64,000 bases of DNA from Neobacillus massiliamazoniensis (GCF_001048695.1 NZ_CVRB01000007.1:98700-162699); one strand, 5' to 3'. Shown: positions 25,473-35,791, counted from the stretch's first letter. Made by a program: numbers and translations. The notes: a model not told the origin generated them from the sequence alone.

Positions 25473-25579
25473 GTTTTCCTCACCTCCAGGTTCAACATGA
25501 GGAACCGTTTAGTGAGCCTAGGAAACACATTGGTCGGCGGACCTTTTGCTTGCACGATATTCAGTTGTAATGACTGCAA
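25469..25579 (-). CDS. 36-residue upstream peptide coupled to the membrane protein
   Basis: TTG start at 25579 with AAAGAGGAG eight bases upstream. The peptide is MQSLQLNIVQAKGPPTNVFP, RLTKRFLMLNLEVRKT. Its TGA overlaps the next ATG (ATGA). The good ribosome site and the overlap support translation. It may be a leader peptide. Confidence 0.4.
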   Translation of the reverse strand: MQSLQLNIVQAKGPPTNVFPRLTKRFLMLNLEVRKT

Positions 25580-26800
25580 GGTGTATCTCCTCTTTCCTTA
25601 ACCCTTGAGGCTTCATTTCTCTTTACTTAGTATTACTTTATATCGTCTTAGCGAACGGGACTTAATGGCTCCCGGAATACCCCTACAAAAGACTTGTAAA
25701 ACACTCCAAAACTACCATTTTCCAAAATAGGTAATATGTACCCTCGATTATTATATAACACTGTCAACTGGAAAAACAAGGGCTGTTTTGAAAATTTTTG
25801 GGCGTTTTTTCATTTCTGTACCATTATACCCATTTAATTTCGATATGTTAACCGGTTGTGAGATTATATATTTTATTACTTTTCAAATAGCCTTCAGTAC
25901 AGTCAACCTTTTTTTGCGATAATGATAATCTATCAGATAGCTAAACTCCCCACGCTATTCTATATAATCACTATATTCGCCTATTCTTAAATATATTCCA
26001 TTATTTAAAAATAATTTGACCTTTATTATATATTTAAGATTTGGTCCAAATAATTCTTCACATTACCCCTTATACACTGTCAATGTGTAAATCAAGGGGT
26101 ATTTGGAAAAAATTTCTCTAAAATGCCTCGTATTTTGATTGGCTATTAAAATAACACGATATCAGTTGTTCCATTTATCCGAAAATGTTTCTACTTATAT
26201 TGTATTATCCTTTCTAAAAAAATCAATATATAGTGGTAGGTATAATTCTACCTAACTTTCTCTCTTGACAAAGTAACCACTTCACGTTTATAATGCAACC
26301 CTTTTTTTGTTCGAATCCAAGTTTTGTTCCAAATATTTCTTCCTTGTACACTACTATATTATAGCACCGGATTTATTTTTTCCAAATGGAGTCCTGCGTG
26401 ACCTGGTTGGATGCTCTGCTTTTCCCATGCCCTCTTACATGATATCTATTGTAATAACGCAGAATTTTTCACAATTACTCCTGTATTCTACTATTTCTAC
26501 GATTATAGGCGCGGGTACCACTTCGTTTTGGCATGTTCCTCTTTATAGGTACAGTGTAACCTAATTTCAAGGAAAATACCCCACCTAAGGATAATCCTGC
26601 CACCGCAATTTCTATCAATATATAAAATAAAGTGAAATATACCAACCAAAAATAAAACAACAGCAGAAATTTCTCCACGGTTTTGCAATCTTTTTTTTGC
26701 GAAATATTTTTCAGCCGTTCAATTTGGGAAAACGAGGACCATTTCGCTATTTGTTTCCCCCATTTTTCTTCAATTTAAACCTTATTAATATACATAAATG
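25580..26800. other. AT-rich gene-free tract with a diverged repeat
   Basis: I see no convincing gene here; the short frames lack ribosome sites and family features. Two related ~40-bp blocks occur, one starting ACACTGTCAACTGGAAAAAC (about 25762) and one starting ACACTGTCAATGTGTAAATC (about 26074), each followed by AAGGG and an A/T run. Confidence 0.5.
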
Positions 26801-26801
26801 C

Positions 26802-26831
26802 AAAAAAAGCCCCAGCAACATTGCCGGAACT
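26802..26831 (-). terminator. Terminator after the coiled-coil pseudogene
   Basis: On the minus strand AGTTCCGGCAATGTTGCTGG folds on itself, followed by GGCTTTTTTTGC. Confidence 0.6.
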
Positions 26832-26840
26832 TTCTTATTT

Positions 26841-27113
26841 TTATTGTCTTGTTAATCGTTGAACATCAGTTTCTACGGCGAAGATACGCTTATTCAATGC
26901 TTCCGTCTTGTCGTCAACGTAATTTATAACCTTTTCATTAGAGTCATCAATATGTTGTGTAATACTCTCGATATATGTGCTCAAATCTTTTATTATTGAT
27001 GTCTTAAAGTTATCTACCTTTTTATCAACGCTATCGACTTTCTTCTCCAGGCGTTCTTGTCATTTTTCTAAACTTTCTAATTTACTTAAGATTTGCTGTA
27101 ATAATTCTTCCAC
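26841..27113 (-). pseudogene. Small coiled-coil protein with an internal stop
   Basis: GTG at 27113 with GGAGGAG upstream begins MEELLQQILSKLESLEK. Codon 18 is TGA (27062-27060), and the frame then continues QERLEKKVDSVDKKVDNFKT to LNKRIFAVETDVQRLTRQ. The heptad pattern spans the stop, so a single-base change probably inactivated a ~90-residue coiled-coil protein of phage-accessory type. The gap 27114-27480 holds nothing else I can name. Confidence 0.65.
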
Positions 27114-27481
27114 CAAAATCTCCTCCGTTTTCTTTCTTATACTATATCACCGATTGAGGATACGAAAAAGCATCAGCCGGAACCGGTTAATACAGATAAT
27201 AACCTATTATCTTTACAATAGTATTCCCTTCTTCGGGAACGTGTTGTGTAAACGGAAAGGAAATTACTTATCTCGCTAATGACAAGATAAAAGAACATTT
27301 TGTTTCTCTTTTAATAAAGAGTTATCGTAGAGATTAGTAAGTAAGTATTGCAAATTAAACCACTTCAACAAATCCTTACCTGGGTTCCAAACAAGCACAG
27401 GGATTGATTATGGGGACATCAACATGTGAAGCAGTTAATGCAATCTTTTAACAAAGTTATTTAGTTAATTCATATATGGAC

Positions 27482-27513
27482 GAAAAAAATCCGGACACAT
27501 TTGCATCCGGTTT
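27482..27513 (-). terminator. Terminator of the Wadjet operon
   Basis: CCGGATGCAAATGTGTCCGG on the minus strand forms a hairpin followed by ATTTTTTTCG, ten bases after the jetC stop. Confidence 0.75.
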
Positions 27514-27523
27514 ATCTATACCA

Positions 27524-30500
27524 TTATGATATATGGTCTTTTTCTTCTGGATTATCCAGCACACTAAAGTTTTGCAGATATTTACGATAGTTTTTAACAA
27601 GTTTCTTTTCAAGGACTTTACGTCCCTCAACTACCTCAATGTTCATATTGTTAATGGTAGGAAACTTGGATGTAATAGATACATTTGTAATTGGTGGTGC
27701 AACAACCAACCACTGAATGTTTAATAGGTCAAGCAAACTGAATACTCCTTCAACCAATTCTGGCGCTGACATTGTTCCAAACGGATTATCTGTGACAAGG
27801 AACAATGGACTGTTTTCCTCTACCCGCTGTCTCATTATCATGGCTATAACAATGAAATGAGCGAGCAATGTTTGTCCTCCACTCTTTGTCGAGGAGGTGA
27901 CACTTCCTTGATTAATTGTTTCCCATTCCTTGTATACCGCATGCTTGGCTTCCCCTCGAAGTAATCCACCCTCAATATCAGGAATATGAATCATTAAGCG
28001 AGGAAAATCTCCCATAGCCTTTAATACTAACTTTGATATATTCATGGTCTTAACGATATCATGCACCGTAAAATTATCAATTTTGTCCTTATATTTACTA
28101 ACATAGAAATCAATTTCGTTCATACAAAGTTCTTTGACCAAAGGCTTGATATCCTCTAATTTTGTCGGGAAAGGAAAGTTCTTATTGTACTTTATTAATG
28201 GAAAACGTTCCTTTTTCCAGTTTATAATTGTCAATTTCCGCACCAGGTCCTGTAGAACATTGATGACATCAAGAACCCTTCTGGATTGACGTTCTGCACA
28301 CAAGTCAACAGCTTTGTCCGCTTTTTCCTTTTGTTCAAGTTCATCTTGAAGGTTATTTTTTGCCCAATCAAGATAATTGTTCAAAGAAGCCACGGCATCA
28401 TCAAAGCTCATATCCCGAATAGTGGATAAGAAATGGACCAATTCCTTTTGATACGTTTCTGGTATATTAGTAAAGGACTCAATTTTTTCCTTTATCTGTG
28501 TAATACGTTTCCCCAGATTTTCTTGATAGCTACGATAATTCGTGGTTGACGAATTATATTTCTGGTTCCACTTAGTAAAATATTCTATAGGATTTTCGTG
28601 AATAATCACTCTTTCTTGCTCTGATAGCACTTGAGCAGGGTGAACTGGCAGTTTCAAGTCTTTTAGAAGACGAGTTGTTTGTTCCATCCCTTCGATGGAC
28701 GTATGAAGCTTGGTGATTTCTTCTCTTGTTTCACTATACTGCCTTTCCAAGAGATTCCGCTCTTTTCGATATTGTTCTTTCGCTGCTTTCCAATCCGGAA
28801 TCTCTATATATTCAGCACCAAAGCGAGGATAGTCCTTCTCCATATCCTTCCTTTTATCTTCCAAGCGCTTTTCAAGCTTTTCGATTTCCTCACGATTGTA
28901 TTTCATTTTGCTCATGATTCCATCCACTTTTGCTTTTCCTTGGTCCCTTTGTTTTTCTGCCTGGGTTACAAGCGTTGCAAGATGCATTTCATCACTCTCA
29001 GGTACAGATAATTCACTCCATGAGTTCCCATACAAATCTTGAAGGATATTTTCGTGTTTTATGACTTGTTCTTGCAATGTTTTAACCGTTTGATTCAGTT
29101 CAGCTAATCGCATGTTCTTATTGCTTATGTTCTTGTCAAGCTCATGGTATTTGATGATATTCTCTCGTGCTTCTTTGGACAATGAATGACCGTAGGAGTG
29201 TGAGCGTAAATCCTGTTTTTCATCAAACGTATCGATTACGGCTGCTACTGGCATTTGTATGTCCCCTAACATCCGCCTTAATGTACTGTAGTTGCTTCGA
29301 ACATATCCCATCCAGTTGCTAAAACTTGCACTGTTGTTTGTTTTTTGAATAGTTATTTTCCCTTTTTCTTCCTCTAATTGTGTAATGCCGTTCTCTGTTT
29401 CCTCGATGAGCTTAAGGAAATTCGATTTTGTTTTTCTGTTTTCTTTGTCTTGTTCCAGTTCATTTTCTAACAGCAAGAGTTCCTTTTCATTCTTTTCAAG
29501 GACTTCTAACTTATTGCTCAGTGACTCAACCTCTTCCAACTTCTTATTAAGTGCCCCTTCTTTCTCTTCCAACTGCACTTTAATGTCTGATAAAATATTC
29601 GTTTGCTTTTTTTCTTCCGTTTGGAGGTTCAAAAGTTTAAGAGCCAATTCCGTTTTTAGAATCCCGCTTAAAAGGACTTCCAATTCCTTCGAAACCTTCT
29701 CGATTTGTTCGATTTTTCTCTCAAACGCCCCAACCTCGTGGTCTGCATCATCTGCGTTCTTCTCCACCATAACTTTCCATTGCTCAAACTCATATTCATC
29801 TTCAAGGAAACTATAGCTTAAGTCTTTGAACAAATAATTCATCTCATCTTGTTTGTCTAAGAACGGATTCGCTGTGCTCTGCTTATCCTTTTTACTTGAC
29901 TTCGTTTTATCGACCAATACAACATGACTACGAATTAATTCTTGTTCAATAAACGAAAGATTTAATGACTCAAATGATTCTTCCAATATAACAACGCTAT
30001 ATCGCAGAGCTGGGTTCCGCTCCAGTTCATATTGCTTTTCTTCACGGGAAAGATGATGGAGATACTCGCTTCCATACATGGATTCAATGCGGTGAGCATC
30101 TAATAATTGTTTTACTTTTAGTAAGTCACTGTTTGGGATATAGGAACCAATCTTATCCCCTTCCTCTATTAGATGAATATCTTCCTGGAAGGTCCACATT
30201 TTTCTAAGTTGTTCCTTGTGGGCATCCTTAGTTTTTTCTAAGTAATTTTCAAGGTCTTTCCTGATTTCGTAGTAACTTTCCCTTTCCAGTTCAAAAGGAT
30301 AATGTGTTTTTAAAATTTTGGAGACATTGGCTATCAGTTCATTTTCTTTTTGGGTAGCAACTATGCTTTCATTCTCCACTTGCTTAATTTCACTTCCAAT
30401 TGCTTTCACACGGTCTTCCTGCCTGGCTAAATCTATCCTTGTATCTAAAATTTCATTTTCCAAAATAGACTGAGACTTCGATGCGCTTTCAAAAGCTGTT

Positions 30501-32086
30501 TTAACTTGGGTTAGTTCCATTCTGGTCTCATCTATGATGTCGGAAATCTGGTAAGGCAGTTCTGCCCCATACTGTATACAAGCTTCCTCTAATTTTTTCT
30601 CGAATTGGTCTATTGCATTCGAAAGGTCATATGCCTTAAATTCCAAATCTCTTTTTTGTTTACTCTCGGAGTCCATGTCCATTTTAAGTTGCTGAATTTT
30701 GGTCTCATGAGCGAGGATAGAGCGTGCATTCCGGTTCATTTCCTTTTGCCAGGATTCAGAAATACTTTCCCATTTCTTGTTAAAATACTCCCTAATTTCT
30801 TTAAGACCGGCTGTTGCTTCTTTTAAATCTTCCGAATCCATTAGAGTCGAAATGCTCTGATTATTAGCCTCTATTTCATCCAGTTTGTCCATTCTTCTTT
30901 TTAGTTCAAGATTCACTTTTTCCTTTATAAGTTGCGTTTGATATCCTTTCAGGGCAAGGTCTGCTTTTAATTGTTCATGTTCCAACTCATAGTATTGCCC
31001 ATCAACCTCATCCCTCTCTTGGTGCAGAACAATATAATCGATATTTGCATATTTCCATCTTGCTATGTCACGTTGCTCTTTCCGGGCAGTTTGTTCCTTT
31101 TCAAGTTTCGTTACTTGGTTTTCTTTGTAATCCATTAATGACATTAGGAGTTGAAGGAGTTCACTTCCTTTATTTTCCCAAATCTCTACGGACTGTTTAA
31201 TTTCTTCTCCTTCCCTAAAGCGGTCTTGAAGTGGCAGAATAAAATCATTAATTTGTTCAATGCTGTCTACCATTGCTAACAGGTCGGGCAATTCCTTTGA
31301 AATCTTCAAGGCTTCTAAAAACCAAGAGGTTACAACGGATACCTCTTTTTTATTCCGTGAATCGATTCCCTCAATCTTATCATTTATTGTTGGAATGAGA
31401 AGGTTGTAGAACAAACCAGTATTATCGGTAGAGCCTTTGAAGAACTCTCCGAACCCGCCTTCGCCATCATTGATTCTTTTTAAAATGTTAACCGTGTTGG
31501 TATCATACCCATATTCCTCAATTTTTTCTATATATGAATCTCTGTCTTGCTTCGAATAAAAATGGAATGACTTATCGGATTTAATTGCTTCTTTCCAAGT
31601 ATTGAAAGGAACCGCCTCTTTTTCTTTTTCATTCCATAACTGAAGTTCAAAAATATCAGCCATCTCAATCACTAAAGGCTCCATAGTATAAAGAAAATAA
31701 TCAAGCTCTATGGGAGAATTTGTTTGAGACTTTTTATCATTCGAGACGAGGCGCGGAGTCACCGCTATACCAAGTATCACACGTTTGGATAATGACACTT
31801 GCCATTCTTGGACAATATGAAAGGTGTATTCGATGGGTCTATCTTCATCATTAAAAAAGAAATGATGTACATGGTTAAGGTCTTTCTTCCACGAAGTCAA
31901 AGGGTCTAATGTTTGAAACAATGTTTGGAAAAAAACCCCCTTACCGCCTCCATTTCTAAGAATATAGGCTGCATGACCAGGCATAGATTCAGGAATGGTA
32001 AAGTCCAACTTTAAGTCATCCGTATGTATGTTTCCTGAGTCGTACTTCAATCCAACAACTCTCATCTTTGCTAGTCTCGCTTCCAT
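27524..32086 (-). CDS. jetC: Wadjet JetC, SMC/MukB-like ATPase
   Basis: A 1520-residue SMC-type protein. The nucleotide-binding head starts with AAYILRNGGGKGVFFQ (Walker A variant, near residue 45). Two long coiled-coil arms with a central non-coil segment fill about 280-1180. The C-terminal head half carries the signature SGGQTLLAHFIV and Walker B PLFLVTDNPFG near 1420-1460. In Wadjet, JetC with JetA and JetB forms an SMC-like loop-extruding complex that recognises small circular DNA and directs the JetD nuclease. It is longer than the JetC of the well-studied type I systems, so another subtype is likely. GGGGGAAG precedes the ATG. Confidence 0.92.
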   Translation of the reverse strand: MEARLAKMRVVGLKYDSGNIHTDDLKLDFTIPESMPGHAAYILRNGGGKGVFFQTLFQTLDPLTSWKKDLNHVHHFFFNDEDRPIEYTFHIVQEWQVSLSKRVILGIAVTPRLVSNDKKSQTNSPIELDYFLYTMEPLVIEMADIFELQLWNEKEKEAVPFNTWKEAIKSDKSFHFYSKQDRDSYIEKIEEYGYDTNTVNILKRINDGEGGFGEFFKGSTDNTGLFYNLLIPTINDKIEGIDSRNKKEVSVVTSWFLEALKISKELPDLLAMVDSIEQINDFILPLQDRFREGEEIKQSVEIWENKGSELLQLLMSLMDYKENQVTKLEKEQTARKEQRDIARWKYANIDYIVLHQERDEVDGQYYELEHEQLKADLALKGYQTQLIKEKVNLELKRRMDKLDEIEANNQSISTLMDSEDLKEATAGLKEIREYFNKKWESISESWQKEMNRNARSILAHETKIQQLKMDMDSESKQKRDLEFKAYDLSNAIDQFEKKLEEACIQYGAELPYQISDIIDETRMELTQVKTAFESASKSQSILENEILDTRIDLARQEDRVKAIGSEIKQVENESIVATQKENELIANVSKILKTHYPFELERESYYEIRKDLENYLEKTKDAHKEQLRKMWTFQEDIHLIEEGDKIGSYIPNSDLLKVKQLLDAHRIESMYGSEYLHHLSREEKQYELERNPALRYSVVILEESFESLNLSFIEQELIRSHVVLVDKTKSSKKDKQSTANPFLDKQDEMNYLFKDLSYSFLEDEYEFEQWKVMVEKNADDADHEVGAFERKIEQIEKVSKELEVLLSGILKTELALKLLNLQTEEKKQTNILSDIKVQLEEKEGALNKKLEEVESLSNKLEVLEKNEKELLLLENELEQDKENRKTKSNFLKLIEETENGITQLEEEKGKITIQKTNNSASFSNWMGYVRSNYSTLRRMLGDIQMPVAAVIDTFDEKQDLRSHSYGHSLSKEARENIIKYHELDKNISNKNMRLAELNQTVKTLQEQVIKHENILQDLYGNSWSELSVPESDEMHLATLVTQAEKQRDQGKAKVDGIMSKMKYNREEIEKLEKRLEDKRKDMEKDYPRFGAEYIEIPDWKAAKEQYRKERNLLERQYSETREEITKLHTSIEGMEQTTRLLKDLKLPVHPAQVLSEQERVIIHENPIEYFTKWNQKYNSSTTNYRSYQENLGKRITQIKEKIESFTNIPETYQKELVHFLSTIRDMSFDDAVASLNNYLDWAKNNLQDELEQKEKADKAVDLCAERQSRRVLDVINVLQDLVRKLTIINWKKERFPLIKYNKNFPFPTKLEDIKPLVKELCMNEIDFYVSKYKDKIDNFTVHDIVKTMNISKLVLKAMGDFPRLMIHIPDIEGGLLRGEAKHAVYKEWETINQGSVTSSTKSGGQTLLAHFIVIAMIMRQRVEENSPLFLVTDNPFGTMSAPELVEGVFSLLDLLNIQWLVVAPPITNVSITSKFPTINNMNIEVVEGRKVLEKKLVKNYRKYLQNFSVLDNPEEKDHIS

Positions 32087-32262
32087 GATGCTCTTCCCCC
32101 TTCATTACTCCTCAAATTTCGAAAAACATCCTTATGAATCATTCCTCTTCCATGACCATTTGGAATAACAAGTAGCCCATATTCAGTTAGTTCATTAGAA
32201 AACTTAACTTGATTCATTTCCTTTATACTAAAGTCTAAAACTCGATTGTTTGAAAATTCCAT
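32071..32262 (-). CDS. Small protein between jetB and jetC
   Basis: 63 residues: MEFSNNRVLDFSIKEMNQVK, FSNELTEYGLLVIPNGHGRG, MIHKDVFRNLRSNEGG. ATG follows the jetB stop by five bases (TAAGGATTATG), and the frame overlaps the start of jetC by 16 bases. The tight fit suggests translation coupled to both neighbours. It is not one of the four canonical Wadjet components. It could be an accessory subunit or a split-off domain. Confidence 0.6.
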   Translation of the reverse strand: MEFSNNRVLDFSIKEMNQVKFSNELTEYGLLVIPNGHGRGMIHKDVFRNLRSNEGGRASWKRD

Positions 32263-32267
32263 AATCC

Positions 32268-33029
32268 TTATGCCCCCATTTCTCCAGTTTCTTTTACATC
32301 CTCTAATAAAACTTGGAACACATCATAACGGTCTTGGTATCTATCCATATTTCCAAATCGTGCGCGCAACCTCTCAAAGAAGACTGGCGTTGGGGTCATT
32401 CGGCTGGTTTGTGCAGTTCGTTCTATAAACACCATTTTATCCTTTTCCAACTCTCTTACTGCTCCATCAATCAATCCAAACTTAGATTCCTTGATATAAC
32501 TTACACGTCCATTTTCTAATTTGTGATACCGAAGCAACTTCCACTTTTTATGCATTTCTTTTACCGCAAGTGACCAGTCCTTAGAAAATGTCCCTTCCGA
32601 TTCTATATCAAGTTCGTGCCAGTGATTTAAGGCTTTGGTCACTAACTCCTCAATCTCACCATAGGATAGCCCTTCATTCTCCCACTTGATTTTGGAATCA
32701 ATGTCGTTATCCGCTTCGGAACAAATGACCATCCACACAACTCCCATGATGTATAAATCAACTCGATTCTCATAGGATTTAACATTCCTTTTCAACTCGG
32801 ATATCGGGTTAGTGTGGAAGGAGTTGTGGGGTTGCACAAGAATGTGTATGTGTTTATCTTGTCTCACAACCCTTAGCCCAAAGCTCTCCGCCAGCCTTCT
32901 TACGCAATTTCGAACTTCCTGAGATTCAATATATGGATGGACTAATGGATGGTCATTCGGCAGATACTTTCTCTGCCATAAACAAGCCACTAATTCAAAA
33001 GCTGCCCTCTCAATCTGCGCGATGTTCAT
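32268..33029 (-). CDS. jetB: Wadjet JetB (kleisin-partner/MukE-like component)
   Basis: 253 residues, placed between JetA and JetC as expected for JetB. The N-terminal helical part (QIERAAFELVACLWQRKYLP), a winged-helix-like middle (CVRRLAESFGLRVVRQDKHI), and a C-terminal PTPVFFERLRARFGN fit the KITE/MukE-like role in the complex. Assigned mostly from context and fold impression. It overlaps jetA by 20 bases. Confidence 0.82.
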   Translation of the reverse strand: MNIAQIERAAFELVACLWQRKYLPNDHPLVHPYIESQEVRNCVRRLAESFGLRVVRQDKHIHILVQPHNSFHTNPISELKRNVKSYENRVDLYIMGVVWMVICSEADNDIDSKIKWENEGLSYGEIEELVTKALNHWHELDIESEGTFSKDWSLAVKEMHKKWKLLRYHKLENGRVSYIKESKFGLIDGAVRELEKDKMVFIERTAQTSRMTPTPVFFERLRARFGNMDRYQDRYDVFQVLLEDVKETGEMGA

Positions 33030-34530
33030 TTTCTTCCGCCTCCTCCATGATTAATAAATAGGTAGATACATCGATTTTATTTCGTAAAACCATTGAGTCT
33101 TTGCTGGGAATGCTAAAAATCTGTTTGTTCCTTAATATGGATAATTCAGGATATTCCTCCATCAACTTGGAGAGCAACAAGGCTTTATCGTCACTGTCTA
33201 TTTGTTGAAGGTTTTCCTCATTAACTATGAAAGGTTCGTCCATCGAAGCGAAGGCTAACCAAAAATCAAAAGCCTCCCGATTCTCAACCCACCTTGCCAT
33301 CGTTAACTCATCTATTTGTTGCAAATGCCTTAAGGAAACTCTCCCTGTTTTCAACAACTCTTCAAATATTGGCTTCCATAATGTTAAAATGGAATCCCAA
33401 TCGAGGGATATAGGCTCTAATTGGGGCTTTGTCTTGGTTCCAGTTCCTCCAAAAGTGGGGCGAGATAAATCCAGATGCTCCTCAATTCCCCATTCCAATG
33501 GTAAGATGGAAGGCTTATAGGGCGAAAACAATGATTCTACCAGCGTTAACATTTCGTCGGGATGAGCAAAACCTACTACTTTGGCTTTGTCTTCCCAAAT
33601 CGTTTTCCTGAATGAGGTGGTATTGGTTAGCCAGATATTCCGGAAATGAGAGTTTCTTATTTGCAATTCCAATCGGACGTTTTCAATCACCAATTTTGCT
33701 AGCCTATCGTGATTATTTTTAGTTTTTGAGAGTCGTTTAGTTAATTGCATGTAGGTATTTTGATGCTCTGGAGACACAGCAATTCTCCTTAGAATTCCAT
33801 CTAGTTTCCGGTACTTTTGGCTTTCTTCATCAAATTGTGCCTCCACATCTTTCAATTGTTTCCCCCATCGACTTTTATTTTCGTAAATGGTTGACTTTGG
33901 ATTCCTGATAAGCTCATCCATATGGATTTTTTCCTCTTTTAACAGGGTCATAACCCGATGGTTTAACGAATCCAACATTCTTAAAGCAGACTTCAACTCA
34001 CCTTTTTCAATCAGCAATTCAACCAGAATCTGCTGTATCGAAACAGGAAGATGTTTTTGAATTTCATTAGTATTTAAAAAAAGAGCCTGTGCTTCTTCAG
34101 ATAGTTTGTAAACCGGCAGCCCTTCTTCAAAGTTTGTCGCATCCCTATCAATCTCAAGGTACTGAAAACGAAAGGTCTCCCATTCCATTTTATGTTCATT
34201 AAAGAATTGTTCTTGGAAGGCAAAGGTATGCTTCGAACTGCCCTCATTAACCATAAGAGCATCTACTATCTTTTCGGCTTCAAACCAATCACAATCTTTT
34301 TTCATGGATTCTGCCATCTTGAAAACCGTCTGTACCAGGTCATCCCTTGTTCGTCTGACATCATCCAATAATTCCTGATAGAAAATCACTGCAATCAGGG
34401 TGAATGATAAGTGGCGAGCATAAGGGTTTAAACGACCAAAATTTGCCCCTGTGCCAAGAATCCAAACAGGAATTAAGGTCTTAAAGCGAGACCCTAAATC
34501 TTCGAAGGATAATTGCCGCGCCTTTTCCAT
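33010..34530 (-). CDS. jetA: Wadjet JetA (kleisin-like component)
   Basis: 506 residues, helical, starting MEKARQLSFEDLGSRFKTLI and ending with a conserved SILRNKQIFSIPSKDSMVLR segment. The gene overlaps jetB, and its first base overlaps the jetD stop. JetA is the kleisin that links the JetC heads. Sequence divergence hides the domain, and the name comes mainly from operon position and length. The middle has a coiled-coil stretch around residues 170-270. Confidence 0.82.
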   Translation of the reverse strand: MEKARQLSFEDLGSRFKTLIPVWILGTGANFGRLNPYARHLSFTLIAVIFYQELLDDVRRTRDDLVQTVFKMAESMKKDCDWFEAEKIVDALMVNEGSSKHTFAFQEQFFNEHKMEWETFRFQYLEIDRDATNFEEGLPVYKLSEEAQALFLNTNEIQKHLPVSIQQILVELLIEKGELKSALRMLDSLNHRVMTLLKEEKIHMDELIRNPKSTIYENKSRWGKQLKDVEAQFDEESQKYRKLDGILRRIAVSPEHQNTYMQLTKRLSKTKNNHDRLAKLVIENVRLELQIRNSHFRNIWLTNTTSFRKTIWEDKAKVVGFAHPDEMLTLVESLFSPYKPSILPLEWGIEEHLDLSRPTFGGTGTKTKPQLEPISLDWDSILTLWKPIFEELLKTGRVSLRHLQQIDELTMARWVENREAFDFWLAFASMDEPFIVNEENLQQIDSDDKALLLSKLMEEYPELSILRNKQIFSIPSKDSMVLRNKIDVSTYLLIMEEAEENEHRAD

Positions 34531-35663
34531 TATTGAAACCCTCCCTTATTGCGAAGAGTCTCAAAATTAATACACTCTTGAGCGATTCGCTTCCGTTGAT
34601 TCCATAACGTCTTAATAACTTCAAAAGTTTCTTTGTAGTCCTTAAATTCCTCTTGTAGCAAATACAGGTTTTTTTCAATTACCTTCTGTTTTTTTAATAC
34701 ACTAGTCGCAACTTCATTTGAAAAGGAAATTAAAAACGAGTAAAAGTGGTGCGCCAGCGAAATATTGAAGTCTCTGTGTTTATTTTTAGCATCAAAGTAG
34801 ATATTGAAACCCTCATAATCAATATCCCCTGAGTAACGTATCGTCAGCTGGGTAGGGTCATCGGTTATATCCTTTAAGTAGCCCAATGTACTACATATTC
34901 TGTATCCTTCTCCCCAAACCAGGTAATGTGGGATAGGTCCAAAATTCCAGGGAAGCTGTCGGATTAATACTTCTTTAAGAGTTTGATAAGTAGATAACCC
35001 TTCTACGACCAGAACCTCATGTAGATAGTTTTCTGGCACTGCTTCATTCTTCCAATATTGAAATGGCTCATGGACAACCTTATACAAAAGGTCTTCTGGC
35101 GTTAATTGGAGGCGATTCATTAAGCTCGTTCCATGTGAAGAAGCTAAATACTTTTCCGCTTCAATATCATCAGGAAGTTGTTCATATTTAAATAACATCA
35201 GTGACCGCTCCTCTCTGGTTATTTTTATATGTGTGTCTTTGTTTTTTACAAATTCATAGAGTGTCAGTATCAGTTTCCACTCATCCTCGGTCTGATATTT
35301 TTTCTGTCTTAAGTAAAATCCTAAATCGATATAGTTCATTACTCTTGCTATGTCTGCTTTATTCCATGTGTTTTCAACGTATTTAGGTGTAATCCAATAG
35401 GTATCGTTTAGGCGAGGTCGTTTACCATTGAATCCAGGATTTGTTACATCTTGAAGAATAGCATCCTTCTTAAGCCGGGTGATGACCTTATGAAATTCCT
35501 TATACCCTCCCAACTCGTTATATTTTCGAGGAGAACCCGCAGCTCCAATTACTTCATTTTCAAATTTTTCAGTTCGAAGAAGTTTCCTTGAACTTCTCTG
35601 TTTTTCACGTAAGGAGGTGATACAACGAATGATGATTTCTTCTAAATGCCCCATGTTGACCAT
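34530..35663 (-). CDS. jetD: Wadjet JetD, Toprim (DUF2220) nuclease
   Basis: About 377 residues. The N-terminal half is winged-helix-like. The C-terminal Toprim/DUF2220 domain has VLVVEGLSTYQTLKEVL (catalytic Glu) near 230 and IRYSGDIDYEGFNIYFDA (GDxD metal site) near 285. JetD cleaves plasmid-like circular DNA after recognition by JetABC. It is first in the operon, giving order jetD-jetA-jetB-jetC, which differs from type I (jetABCD). ATG at 35663 is preferred; an in-frame TTG lies at 35690. Neither has a strong ribosome site. Confidence 0.88.
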   Translation of the reverse strand: MVNMGHLEEIIIRCITSLREKQRSSRKLLRTEKFENEVIGAAGSPRKYNELGGYKEFHKVITRLKKDAILQDVTNPGFNGKRPRLNDTYWITPKYVENTWNKADIARVMNYIDLGFYLRQKKYQTEDEWKLILTLYEFVKNKDTHIKITREERSLMLFKYEQLPDDIEAEKYLASSHGTSLMNRLQLTPEDLLYKVVHEPFQYWKNEAVPENYLHEVLVVEGLSTYQTLKEVLIRQLPWNFGPIPHYLVWGEGYRICSTLGYLKDITDDPTQLTIRYSGDIDYEGFNIYFDAKNKHRDFNISLAHHFYSFLISFSNEVATSVLKKQKVIEKNLYLLQEEFKDYKETFEVIKTLWNQRKRIAQECINFETLRNKGGFQ

Positions 35664-35762
35664 CTTTCTTTTTGCTAATAGTCTAGTCAAAATAATAATT
35701 TCTTAAACTAGTAAAAATTCACAAATAACCCTTTTTTACCACAATGAATAAAGACCAAATGC

Positions 35763-35791
35763 AAAAAAGCAGAGAACTAATTTTCTCTGCT
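35763..35791 (-). terminator. Terminator after tnsD
   Basis: AGCAGAGAA pairs with TTCTCTGCT, followed by TTTTTGC on the minus strand. It separates tnsD from the Wadjet operon. Confidence 0.75.
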
